Assembly: GCA_028023455.1 (NCBI GenBank) | Contig: JAQFVV010000453.1 | Location: 1 to 64,000 of the forward strand | DNA from: Epiperipatus broadwayi | Taxonomy: Eukaryota; Onychophora; Udeonychophora; Euonychophora; Peripatidae | Length of the DNA: 64,000 bases | Reading direction: 5' to 3' | Shown: positions 36,540 through 46,849 of the stretch, in pieces | How the letters are laid out: the number at the start of each line of letters is the position of its first letter | How positions within the stretch are numbered: the stretch's first letter is position 1 | Translations under genes and position numbers: made by a program | The notes under the pieces: generated by a model | Databases searched by the model: none | The model's input: only the letters and a program-made list of their open reading frames with translations | What the model was told of the DNA's origin: nothing

Positions 36540-37935
36540 AGTAGTAAATTTAAAAAGAAAAAGAAGTGAAAAGATGTGTATAGAATGGAATATTCTGAAA
36601 TTCAACAACTATGAATCACAGTAGTTCAACTGCTTACAACTCTCAAGCATAAATGCAATAGTATAATTTTGCCTAATAAATTAGAAAAGTTAAACGAAAA
36701 AATAAATTTGATCGATGAATGATATATATGATTTCAATAAAGTTATAATGCTAAGAAATATAATTATATACATACACGAATAAATTGGTGGTGCATAACA
36801 CCAAGATTTATTAAAGAATCAGGGTACATGCCAATTATTTACCTGATTATTAAAATATTTAATTTTATGTTAGCTACCTATTTATTCATTATTGGTAATT
36901 TTTCAACTGAAATACACAGAAGCTTGGAAAGCTTGAAGTATTCAAGATATATTCAAGTTTAGTGAGTTAGCCTAAGAAAGCTAAATATAAAATGCATTAA
37001 ACATTTTACACTAGAATGCCCTAAACATCCAAATGTAACATATAGTAAAACGTTAAGCTTGTAATCATTTAGACTGTTAACAGTACATTTATTAAGAAAG
37101 GAGTTGGGAGTGGGGGAATGGATAAAATTATTCAAATCCATGACTGCTGGAGGATCATAATTTCTAACGCCTAGTTAGGTATTAATATACAGTGGCGATA
37201 TAATCATTTAATATGTTAGAAAATATTATAACTCATCATTACAATGTAATAAATTAAAGGCAATACTACTTCTCCTTTATACAGCAGAGCTTTGAAACAT
37301 TAAATATAATCCACAATATATTAAAGGTTACAATTGAATATTTTCAATATTTCTTTACATATTAATTATTTTTAAATGCTGAATAACTTAATGAAAATTC
37401 AAAATAAATAATGTTAAATAGTTTTTGATTATATATTAAAAATTTTCAAGGAAATAATCCAGAAAAGCTCTAATATAAATGCAATCAATTGTGATAAAAT
37501 AGATTTTTCCAATAGTTTTAAGAACTTAATATTAATTGTTCCCACGAGAGTTTTTTTTTTTTTTTTTGTGTGCAAGTTTTATTTTTACAGTCTGGCATTG
37601 TTTATCATTTTTTTGGGCATTATTTTAACAGGCAAGTATACAAATAATTGTTTCATTTATTTATTTATTTTTAAATTCCACCACCTGGACCTTGACTTTT
37701 GACGTCTTTATCTGCTAGAAAAAGATTCTGAATACTATTTACATGCAAGCTACATAATTCTATGCTTCATAAAAGTTTTTCTTTAGAAGCATAAATGTCT
37801 AAAAAGAAAATAAAGATTAATAAATACATAGTAACTTTAGTACAACCAAGATTCCATTTGGAAATCAACATTTTTCTAATTAATGTTAAAAATAAAAATA
37901 GTTCACAGATTTATTAAAAATAAGTTTTCCCCCTT
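36540..37935. other. Unrecognised AT-rich sequence
   Basis: Nothing recognised apart from homopolymers, for example poly-T near 37551-37567. Confidence 0.45.
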
Positions 37936-37939
37936 AATA

Positions 37940-38262
37940 TTAGCATCAGCATGGGATTTGAGTTTTCATCATCAGATTTTCATTGATATGGATGGCTGAA
38001 AGTTGGAATGGATTGAAGCCTGTCCATTAAAGTATGAAGATTTGTTATCTTAATATAAACTGAGCACTGATTATATATATATGTGGGAGATGATAATTTG
38101 GACCAACTGATGAGTGCTGGTACACGAAATACGGATATTGGTGATTATTTATATTTTCTACATGTGTGTGGTCATGTGTATCAGTTGTATGAGATAGTGT
38201 GGATAGTTGAAGGGTACTTAAAAATCTGAGTTCAAATCCCCTATACTTACAATTAAGCTCCC
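37940..38262 (+). repeat. H1-type hammerhead repeat, single plus copy
   Basis: It shares the ordered H1 blocks: TCATCAGATTTTCA, TTAATATAAACTGAGCACTGA, the hammerhead segment, GGTCATGTGTATCA and a terminal GAGTTCAAATCCCC. It contains the best preserved H1 ribozyme. Confidence 0.75.
38102..38142 (+). ncRNA. Hammerhead ribozyme, complete core, H1 type
   Basis: Stem I: ACCAA (38102-38106) pairs with UUGGU (38138-38142). Core: CUGAUGA (38107-38113). Stem II: GUG (38114-38116) pairs with CAC (38123-38125) around a 6-nt loop. GAAA is at 38126-38129. Stem III is AUACGGAU, one change from the palindrome AUACGUAU of the family. The cleavage base is A38137. All invariant core bases are present, although stem II is only 3 bp. 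Confidence 0.7.
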
Positions 38263-38264
38263 AG

Positions 38265-38860
38265 GTTTGTGAAAAGTGCATGGTTTTCAAATATTCTAAT
38301 AGAACTATATAATTTTAAGCAATAGCATTTTTTTTGTTAACTTAACATTTATTCTCTATTTAAAAATCATCTATTTGTACATTTATATTTTATAATGTCA
38401 AATTTAGATTGGTCAAAATTCTTAACAAAAACCTAAACAAAAAAATATATTTTGTTTTATTTATAAAATATTATTTATTTTAGGATTATGAAAATTTAAC
38501 TTTTTTATATTACGTATTTATGAATACATTATATATTATAATATTAAATCAACCCACATGATTAATAAATCCAACACCACCCTCTATGAAATAAATATAT
38601 TAGAGTCCATATTTCAAAATAGCCAGTCTCAAAATGAATTAATATTTGGATTTTTATTTCAGTTTAGCGTTAGCATTGGGATTATTTTCATTATATATTA
38701 TATATTACTGTATACATTTAATTATATTCTAGGTATATATAAAACACATTATGTAATTATATTTTAAACATATACCCATGTATAAAATATTGTTCTATAA
38801 TTTAAATCTTCAATAAATTATATTAACATTATTTAGTTATTATATTATACACATCCTATA
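38265..38860. other. Unrecognised AT-rich sequence
   Basis: Open frame 38558-38767 is Ile/Tyr-rich without a domain. Nothing else was recognised. Confidence 0.45.

Positions 38861-38863
<3 letters not shown>

Positions 38864-38926
<63 letters not shown>
38864..38926. repeat. (TA)n microsatellite
   Basis: About 63 bp of uninterrupted TA, followed by CTAC/CTAT words. Confidence 0.95.
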
Positions 38927-38927
<1 letters not shown>

Positions 38928-38929
38928 TA

Positions 38930-39840
38930 CCTACCTTCAAATCCACTCACCCACCAATTTACTTATCTAGCTATCTACTTACCTACCTAAAACAAAATGC
39001 TTTAATTAAACCTATAATTTTCAATATAGCAACATTTATATAAAAAAATAACTATACCAAGTTTATGACTGAAGATATTTTCCAATGTTGTGATTTATTA
39101 TATATTATTGTATATGCTTTTGTTTTGATAGCTGCAAAAAAAAAGTATAAAAGAGGTGATTTATAAAATAATTTTGTAATAGAAATAGAAAGAAAAGACT
39201 GCAATAATTATACAGTTTACTTAAAAAAACAATACTAATGTAATATTGTCTTTATTTATTAACCAACAATGGTAAAAGAGCTAAACAATATTGATATATT
39301 CAAAGACAGTTACAATAAAATTATTACTATCATTTTACATAAGAATACAGATGAATAAAGTTTTTTATACATAAAATAGTAATTATATGACTGTATTCAT
39401 TTTACTGATAAATTAGCTCTTATAAAAAACAACTAGGCAAATTGTGCTGAAAAGTCAAATAAAATTTGACAGAGAACTTTTGAACATAATCATATTTCCT
39501 AAACAATGACCAAGATTTTTACTAAAAATTTGGGGCAATTTTACATAAAAGAATTAAAGAAACAAAAAATGTGTATGTTAAGTTATAAAGCACAGTCATG
39601 TCTAAAAATATATTTTAAATCTTAATTTAAATACAATATCTTATATTCATTTTGAAGACGTTCAATAAATTGCTGATTGCACAAATAAATAATATCATTA
39701 TAAATATATACATAACAATAAAAATAATAAATATAATGGTAATTAACTACTATATACAGTATTTCAATTCACATTACTTTTGGTTAATTCCTTAATTCTC
39801 ATCAACTGCTGTTAAATTAAAAAAAAACCTGAACAGAAGT
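38930..39840. other. Unrecognised AT-rich sequence
   Basis: Nothing recognised. Confidence 0.45.
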
Positions 39841-39848
39841 AAACATCA

Positions 39849-40082
39849 TCAACTCGCATCCCATGAACCCTGAATTTTAAGATTAGGAGCTTGTCTTTTA
39901 ATTACATTCATTTTATTTCTATTTATTAAAATTACTTCCTTAATTTTTCTTTTATTATGATTTTTCTCTTTATGAAGAATCACAATACTTTTAATATCAA
40001 ACTTAAATTTAGATTTACATGTCCTTTCATAATCCAAGAAAAGTGAAACAGCCATTAAATCATTATTATTTTTACTTTTCAC
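39849..40082 (-). pseudogene. Penelope-like element GIY-YIG endonuclease C-terminal fragment (family PLE-C)
   Basis: The minus-strand frame reads KNNNDLMAVSLFLDYERTC, then KFKFDIKSIVILHKEKN, then RKIKEVILINRNK and finally APNLKIQGSWDAS. The F(D/N)..SxxIL..E.....RKIKEAxxI order is the second half of the PLE GIY-YIG domain. It is clearly related to the plus-strand relic at 63.25 kb, which starts further upstream. The YIG strand is missing here. H3-type terminal sequence begins a few bases away, at 40085. Confidence 0.7.
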
Positions 40083-40084
40083 AT

Positions 40085-40260
40085 GCTTGTATGTCTAGAA
40101 AATTTTAAACATTATTTAAACTTGTCCAAACAACTGTTAGTAATAATCCACAAGTTAGTAGATAACATTTAATGCTAAAATAGTTAGTACTATATGTAAC
40201 TAGTCCAACATATTATCACATCTAAAATATCATCATCATCATCACAAAACTTCAGGCAAA
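40085..40260. repeat. H3-type arm remnant
   Basis: GTCTAGAAAATTTTAAACAT and CAACTGTTAGTAATAATCCA parallel the outer H3 arm. The remnant continues to CTAGTCCAACATATTATCAC, the same terminus as the 27.9 kb element in inverse orientation, and ends in an ATCATCATCATCATC run. Confidence 0.55.
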
Positions 40261-40589
40261 CATTGCTTTTAAAGATGTTTTCTTAGGCAATAAAGCATGA
40301 AGGAATCAAAAAATTGTTAATTCCCATGAATATTTTTACTTATGTTATATATATAACTATTTAGAAACCAATTAAGAGTCTGAAACTGCTATTACAATAA
40401 TTTACAAGTCACACTCCTGAAGAAGAATCATTTAAATGAATTCATAAATAATGTTCACTTTTTTTAAGCAATGATTGGAAAGACATATTTATTTAAAAGA
40501 TTCTTTAGAAATCAGACTTGTGAATTATTGAAAAAATGCTTTCAGACTTAGCACTTGATAAATATTTATTTGTGGACTTGTTAAAATTA

Positions 40590-40591
<2 letters not shown>

Positions 40592-40630
<39 letters not shown>

Positions 40631-40634
40631 CTTG

Positions 40635-40667
<33 letters not shown>
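40592..40667. repeat. Two (TA)n microsatellites
   Basis: Two TA runs separated by CATATCTTG. The Tyr/Ile-rich minus-strand frame here is an artefact. Confidence 0.9.
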
Positions 40668-40668
<1 letters not shown>

Positions 40669-40699
40669 CACAAGAATGTGAAAACAATTAATAATTAAT

Positions 40700-40745
40700 C
40701 TTAGCTTTGATAAAGGTGCACTGCATCAAAAGTCTGGCTTAGTAA
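40700..40745 (+). ncRNA. Hammerhead-like relic (weak)
   Basis: UUGAUAA is followed by a possible 5-bp stem II (GGUGC/GCAUC with an ACU loop), then CAAAAGUC in place of GAAAC..UC. The order suggests a decayed hammerhead, but core bases differ. Confidence 0.25.
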
Positions 40746-40749
40746 TTTT

Positions 40750-41512
40750 AAATATTAGTTGCAGGAATAAATTATTAGTTGTTCACATACTTAAAATATT
40801 TTTACATTTGATTCAATTTTAAGTATTTTTGTTGTATAAACAACTTATATTCAAAACTATATCTTCAAAATATCACTAACATGTATGTTTTCACAGTCTA
40901 ATATCTGAATCACAAAGTTTATAAAAATGAAATGCTACATTTTTAACAATCAAAGACATCCTGAGCTACTTAGCATTCTTGCCTTGTGAATATTGAGTTG
41001 AGCCAATTTTAATTAAACCCCACACTTATATGAGAAATAACTTTAGTCTGTAATAAATGTGAGAATTTAATCACATTTATTGTAGTTGTAAACAATGCAT
41101 TATTAAAATGACATCAATTTAATATTTCCAAGGCTGACAAATGAAGTATTTATTTTTAACAGCTTTGTGAAAATATAAATAATATTTATTGATTCTGATT
41201 TGGAAATATTAGATTAAAAAATTTCAATTAAGCTATTTGCATTTACACTGAATGCAATTTCATTTGTACATTTATTACTAACAATCTCCCATAAAAGTAT
41301 CTGAGCTATAAATAAAGATGAAATGTTTTTGTATGCTGTGTGATATAGAAGTTGACACTGTGATATTATACATTTTATTTATGTATCAAATGCACCCCTG
41401 CCTAGGGAAAGGCTGTAATTTTTTTTAATTGGTTGCTTTAACAATTTTTTTAATATTTAATGTAAATTAACCAAAAAATTTAAATATTATATAAATATCA
41501 CATAATCACTAT
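40750..41512. other. Unrecognised sequence
   Basis: Nothing recognised. Confidence 0.45.
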
Positions 41513-41649
41513 CTCTTATACTAGCACATAATTGTTATTAAACAAGGCAAAACTCTCCATACAGTAGTGCCACCCTGTGCAATCAGAGTGATCAATGGAT
41601 TCCAGAAGGCTTGTGCATTAAATCCCTATCCAGTGCCTACCCACCAATA

Positions 41650-41692
41650 TCCACAGACTAGTTTCTGGATTGTGGCCTTCATCAGTGAGAAA
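41650..41692 (-). ncRNA. Hammerhead ribozyme-like motif, H2 type (minus)
   Basis: On the minus strand the core CUGAUGA is at plus 41679-41685 and GAAA at plus 41662-41665. The palindromic stem III ACUAGU is at plus 41657-41662 and the cleavage base C is at plus 41656. Stem II is short (GG/CC) and stem I pairs only a few bases. Confidence 0.5.
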
Positions 41693-42012
41693 CTTTGGAT
41701 CTGAGAGCACTGCACTTAGATCTTACAATATAATGCAACTCTCCAGCAGCCACCTTTTATCTTTACTTAACTACAAAACTATGAGAATGAAATTTAAAAC
41801 TCAATAATATATATAGTCATATGGGTCTGAACTCAGTTCAGCACCCATACATTTTGGTGTCTTTGGTTTTTTTAACAACCATAGCCACCACTATCCTATT
41901 AGTCAGGATTGGTATTAAAACACTAAACATCACATGATCACAATCTCTTATACTAGCACATAACTGTTATTAAACAAGGCAAAACTCTCCATACAGTAGT
42001 GCCACCCTGTGT

Positions 42013-42050
42013 GTCACTGATGAAGGTCACAAGCCAGAAACTAGTCTGGG
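42013..42050 (+). ncRNA. Hammerhead ribozyme-like motif, H2 type (plus)
   Basis: CUGAUGA is at 42017-42023, stem II GG/CC, GAAA at 42037-42040, stem III the palindrome ACUAGU at 42040-42045, and the cleavage base is C42046. Only three stem I pairs remain, because the sequence upstream switches orientation at the fold-back junction. Confidence 0.5.
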
Positions 42051-42419
42051 GATATTGGATGAGTAGGCACTAGATAGGTATTTTATGCACAAGCCTTCTG
42101 GCATATATTGATTACTCTGATTGGCACAGGGTGCCACTACTGTATGGAGAGTTTTGCCTTGTTTAATTATATAAATAATTGTAAAAAATGCACATGGCCT
42201 GAAAGAATGCCATTTATGAAATAGTTTTTTTTTAATTAAACCATTAAACATTACATGATCACTATCTCATACTAGCACATAATTGTTATTAAACAATTCA
42301 AAACAATGCAAAACTCTCCATACAGTATTGCCATCTTGTGCCAACAAGAGCAATCAATGGATGCCAGAAGGCTTGCGCATAAAATCCCCATCTAGTGCCT
42401 ACTCATGGTTATATATATA

Positions 42420-43095
42420 TAAATGATATATTTTTAAGGTTATATATATATAAATGATATATTTTTAAGGTTCATCAGTGTATAATTTTTAATATAAACT
42501 GGCAGTTAGTGTAATCACAAATATCATCATATGGGTGATGGATAGATGGATAGAATACAATAAAATAATTGCAGAAACACTGTGAACATTCATTAGAAAA
42601 AACAGGTATATAGAATTGAAAAATAAAATAAAACTCAGAAACTATTCAGTTTGTGTTTTTAAAAAATTCTTCCAAATAGAAACATGTCTGCCTGTTTCAT
42701 CATGTTTGTTGATAAAATTTGGTCTTTTAAGTATATTGATGAAGAGTATCACTTTTGAATAGGATAGTAGTGTTAGAGAAATAAATATTATGACCTGGAT
42801 TCATAGCATGGAGTGAGAGTACAGCTACTGATGAATATAATTTAACTACATTCACATGTTCATTTCTTCTAATATTCATAGATGATTGCTCATATCTTCA
42901 TAACTTTTCATATGCCACATAAAATTTCATAAATTTTCCAAGCTTCAAGAGGAATTGAATCTTTAGGTTCAGATAGAATGACTAATTTTTTGAAAAGTAG
43001 CATATGCTGTTTTTATATTATAGCATTTCAGAAAATGCCCAATATTGTATGTAGTTCCTTTCACATAAGGGATATAAATTCTAATAGTTGTTTCT
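42420..43095 (-). pseudogene. PLE-A endonuclease and 3' tail (minus copy)
   Basis: In shifting minus-strand frames, VKGTTYNIGHFLKCYNIKTA (linker) is followed by KDSIPLEAW and then IYEILCGI (GIY strand), which run on into the nuclease domain around 42950-42700. 42420-42690 is the non-coding tail also seen at 20.2 and 44.3 kb. It is a heavily mutated inverted neighbour of the plus copy at 43.2-44.2 kb. The H2 terminal repeat follows on the same strand, as in a Penelope-like element. Confidence 0.65.
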
Positions 43096-43194
43096 TCTTT
43101 TTGTTTTTTATTTCAATTGTAGTAGTTGATTTATTTATGGAATATATATAGGGTATTTGAACTCATACTATATTTACAATTGGGCTCTAGGTAT

Positions 43195-44245
43195 AAGAGT
43201 GCTTGAGATTTCAAATTTTATGGACTATATCAAAATTCATACTTTAGAAGCAGCATCTTTAAAACATTTTATTCGGCTCAGATATATAGATGACACATTT
43301 ATCATCTGGCAACATGTCACAAATAAATTATATGATTTTTTTTCCACACATAAATAATATCCATCCTCATATTAAATCTACAATAGGATCAAAATCTGGT
43401 AGGAAACTTCTCTTTCTTGATCATCACCATAAACAAAATAATCATTTATTATTCTCAGTTTTTAGAAAAACTTTCACACATAGATAGATACCTATGATTT
43501 TCATCTCATCATCATTTAAGTCAGATCTTTTCTGTAGTGAAGACTCTTTTCAGTAGAGCAATTAACATTTCAAATAAAACATATCAGAAAGTAGAAATAA
43601 ATGTTTTTTTTTCATGTGTCATAGCATCAGCCAGGAAGCGAATCCACTAAGCAGGACAACTACTTGTAAGGCGGCTGTGCTGACCTCTTGATCACCAACG
43701 CTTGACAAAAATAAATGTTTTATTAATTGATGGTTATAATAATAAAATTATTCACCCAGCCTTAATTTAAGCCTAAAATAATAGAAATAAGAAATAACAA
43801 CTATTAGGATTTGTATCCTTATTTAAAGGAACTCCAGACCATAAAGGACATATTCTAAAATGCTATAATATAAAAACAGCATAATTACTCATCAAAAAAT
43901 TAGTAATATCAGCTTTAAAGATTCAATACCTCTTGAAACTCATAGAATTTATAAAATTTCATGTGGTATTTGTAAAGTTCTTATGTAGGTATGAGCAATG
44001 ATGTGAGTTGAACATGCTAATGCAGTTAAGCAACACTCATCATCATCAGCACTTTCACTCCATGCTGTGGTTTCAGATCATAATATTGATTTCTCTAACA
44101 CCAGAATTTTATTCAGATATGACACTCTTCATCAATGTAAGATCAGAGAGATTGTTAAGGCACCCAAAAGACCAAATTGTATCTACAAATGTTGTGACAC
44201 ATGCAAACTTTTTCTTATTTGAAAATTTTTTTTTTAACAATTCAC
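43195..44245 (+). pseudogene. PLE-A reverse transcriptase and GIY-YIG endonuclease relic (plus copy)
   Basis: It begins in the RT palm: HFIRLRYIDDTFIIWQHVTN (about 43257-43316) contains the catalytic YIDD block in the PLE form RYxDDTFxIW. After a frameshift come HINNIHPHIKSTI and SGRKLLFLD, then LLFSVFRKTFTHR, the thumb region of PLE RTs. A SINE interrupts it at 43608-43708. The linker LFKGTPDHKGHILKCYNIKT and DSIPLETHRIYKISCGICK (GIY strand) follow, then EHANAVKQHSSSSALSLHAV, DHNIDFSNTRILFRYDTLHQ and KIRE, the nuclease core. Stops and frameshifts make it inactive. The RT N-terminal half is absent. Confidence 0.8.
43608..43708 (-). mobile_element. tRNA-derived SINE inserted in PLE-A, with 13-bp target duplication
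   Basis: It is flanked by AAATAAATGTTTT at 43595-43607 and 43709-43721. Minus strand: a tRNA-like head (GATCAAGAGGTCAGCACAGC, A-box region; GTGGATTCGCTTCC, B-box region) is followed by a GATGCTATGACAC tail and a poly-A tail, seen as T on the plus strand at 43604-43612. It is the same family as the copy at 49.7 kb. It splits the PLE-A thumb/linker coding region, so it inserted after that element. Confidence 0.8.
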
Positions 44246-44249
44246 ATTA

Positions 44250-44685
44250 ATCTGAATAGTTCCTCATTTTTATTTTTCAATTTTATATACCTATTTTTTT
44301 CTATTTGTGGAACTTCAACATTGTTATAAATCAGCATTTACAGTATCTCCACAATCATCTTTATTATATTCTATTTATCATCCGGTTGAGGGCTTATGTG
44401 ATCAAGTCAAATTGTCAGCATATTTATAATAAAAATCATACATGAATAAACCCAAAAATATATCAATTATGTCTATAATCCATGAAAATATTTGTATCAG
44501 GATATATATAATCCCATCAACACCACATGATCATCATTCCATATTCTTACACAGGTTGTCAAGAACAGTAGCAAACTCTGCATAAAGTAGTGACACCTAG
44601 TTGCAAGTCTTCATAATAATGGATGCACTTGGTGGCACTACTCTATGGAGAGTATGCTACTGTTATATATATATAATTATAACTT
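44250..44685 (+). repeat. PLE-A 3' tail and collapsed terminal repeat
   Basis: 44250-44510 matches the PLE-A tail (GTGATCAAGTCAAA word). 44510-44685 holds the H2 edge blocks in both orientations (CAAACTCTGCATAAAGTAGT and CACTACTCTATGGAGAG) with the hammerhead lost. Confidence 0.6.
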
Positions 44686-45179
44686 AATACATATGAAATG
44701 TAACTTTTGTGGGTTATATGTAGATGAATAATTCAATATCAATAAACAAAAAAAAAAGAATGTTGCCTCTTTTTTTTTTTAAATTTTGACGTTATTTAAG
44801 CATATATTTATTGAACTATTATAAGCAAAGCATAAAGCCTGTGTATTCACCTAATTTAAGTATAATGGCATATTTAATCAAGCTAATATATAAAATCCAA
44901 CTTTGCATTATAATGTTCAATAAATATATATTTATCCTATAAGAGCTATTCTATTCTTTTATTTATTGATGATTAATCATTAGATTATACATAGTTGGGG
45001 TTATAGTTACTTTGAATTTATATACACACAAACAAAAAACTGGAATAAATTGCACAATATACAAAGTACAAATATATATATATGGTTTACTGCAAAATTA
45101 TTTAAAAACATTTTTTAAAATTAAATTTGAACATCTTTAATGTTCTAACATGAATGATAACTTTCATAACTTACACAAT

Positions 45180-45600
45180 ATCACACAGTTATATTATTAT
45201 TTAATAAATTGTCTGTCATATTTATAAAATATACTTCTTTAACTTTTCTTCAAATCATTTTCTATAAGTAAAATAAGAATACTGTCAAAGCAAAATATTC
45301 TATTACAAATAATTGAATGTTCAACAAATACAAGTTTTAATTTATCCACAGAATATTGTAATTTATTATATAAAAGTTTATGTTCATAAATTCTCTTTTC
45401 AAAGCAATGTTTGACTTACCAATATAACTGGATCCACATTGACACACCACTTTGTATATAAAGTTTTTTTGTTGATTTTATTAATTGCAGCCTTTTTATT
45501 AATAATTATTCTCCCATTGTTTGGTCCAACATTAATTGCGATATTAAAATGGAAAACAACAACAATGATATAATCATAATATATTTTCTTTTTTATGTAT
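45180..45600 (-). pseudogene. Penelope-like element GIY-YIG endonuclease relic (family PLE-D, minus)
   Basis: On the minus strand NKTFIYKVVCQCGSSYIGKS (from about 45480) shows the GIY and YIG strands with CxC between them, as in PLE nucleases. It is followed by ALKREF and, in a second frame, LVFVEHSI, FDSILIL and ENDLKKR. This is the ordered H..F.....IL..E core. Frameshifts disrupt it. The sequence differs from families A to C. Confidence 0.65.
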
Positions 45601-45719
45601 GGTATTGAAATCATTTCTTTTTAATAATATTCTTTCTTTATTTATGTATAAATTTATAATATATATATAGTTTATGAAGCATCTTTTGCCTATGAAAACA
45701 TTCATTTTAACATATATAT

Positions 45720-46005
45720 ATAAACAAATGCAATATTATATATAAAGTAGTGCGCTGATGTGTGTCCAATTACCTAGTGAGTCAAAATGTACAGTGAAAA
45801 AGAATATTCATTAACATGAACTTTTGTATAATACATTGTAATATTCTATGGATAGATTTCAATCTGTATTTGATGAACGTTCAGCTATTTGTCATTGGAG
45901 TTTTTGCTTTGACAGAGATTTTATTTTATATCTGGAAAACAATTTGAAGAAAAGAAATATAAATTATGAGTAGTTGACCATTTGCATAGGCATAATCTGT
46001 CTATA
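45720..46005 (+). pseudogene. GIY-YIG endonuclease relic (PLE-D, plus, inverted partner)
   Basis: Plus-strand pieces YSMDRFQSVFDERSAICHWS and FCFDRDFILYLENNLKKRNI align with the minus-strand PLE-D relic at 45180-45600. The YIG part is eroded. The two copies face each other tail outward, the same inverted arrangement as in PLE-A and PLE-B. Confidence 0.6.
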
Positions 46006-46066
46006 ACTATTATTTATTTTTGTACATTAGTATTTCGAATATTGTAGAGTTTATTTCAGAGTTTTC

Positions 46067-46067
<1 letters not shown>

Positions 46068-46144
<77 letters not shown>
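46068..46144. repeat. (AT)n microsatellite
   Basis: About 77 bp of uninterrupted AT. Confidence 0.95.
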
Positions 46145-46147
<3 letters not shown>

Positions 46148-46513
46148 CTTTATAAATAAACAGTAAAAAAGAAGGCAGTATTCAATATGCTTCTTGAGCT
46201 TTAAATGATAAAATTTCAATCAGATTTAAATAAATTTTAAGCTTGTTTATAAATTTGTCAGGTTATTACTTTTATATTTTAATTCTTACTGTAGGCACGA
46301 CAGTCCAACGCTATATATATATATATTATTTTTATTTCTACTTTTTATAAAATCAAAATATATGAAAATATATAATTTAATATATATATTAATGTTAATT
46401 ATTTATGCCCTCTATAAATATAAAAAAAATCTACTGTCTTATGTGTGGTAATGTTTAATGAAAAACAACTTGACTACCCTCAGCTGCAAAAGACCAATTG
46501 TGCTCATATAAAA

Positions 46514-46842
46514 CAGTGGCACTCATCATTTTGGGTTTTGGGGGGCAATTCAAAGGATATTAAATTTCATTTTTACCAACACCCTTTATAAAAATAAAAA
46601 AATATATAAGCAAATAAAAAAATATTTATTTTAGTTTTTTAGTAACCAAAATATAGTTATCGTAATAAAAACTAAATATTAAACTATTTTAAAAAATTAT
46701 ATTTTGATTATTTTTGTATAGTTTTTAAGAAATAATTTTTAAAATAGATATTTTGTTTCTGAATAAATTAATTTTTCGTATATAATCTGTAGTCTTGCAT
46801 CCCTTCACCAATGGAATACGTACAATAAGTTGAGAATCAACA
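46514..46842. mobile_element. Possible hAT-type MITE (weak)
   Basis: The left end CAGTGGCACTCATC and right end GTTGAGAATCAACA are each a few changes from the hAT termini CAGTGGTTCTCAAC/GTTGAGAACCACTG. A G-rich TTTTGGGTTTTGGGGGG follows the left end. No clean 8-bp target duplication was found, so this may be chance. Confidence 0.3.
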
Positions 46843-46849
46843 TATCAAT

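Larger units (their letters stand above)
41515..42412. repeat. Three PLE-A terminal-repeat copies (H2 type)
   Basis: A full minus-oriented copy (41515-41775) comes first. Then comes a fold-back copy (41935-42170) that switches from minus to plus orientation at about 42012, and then a minus-oriented copy (42243-42412) adjoining the PLE-A minus-strand body. All share CTCTCCATACAGTA, GCCTTCTGG and the GATGAGTAGGCACTAGAT block. The segment 41776-41934 between them is AT-rich with a GTTCAGCACCC patch I cannot place. Confidence 0.75.
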
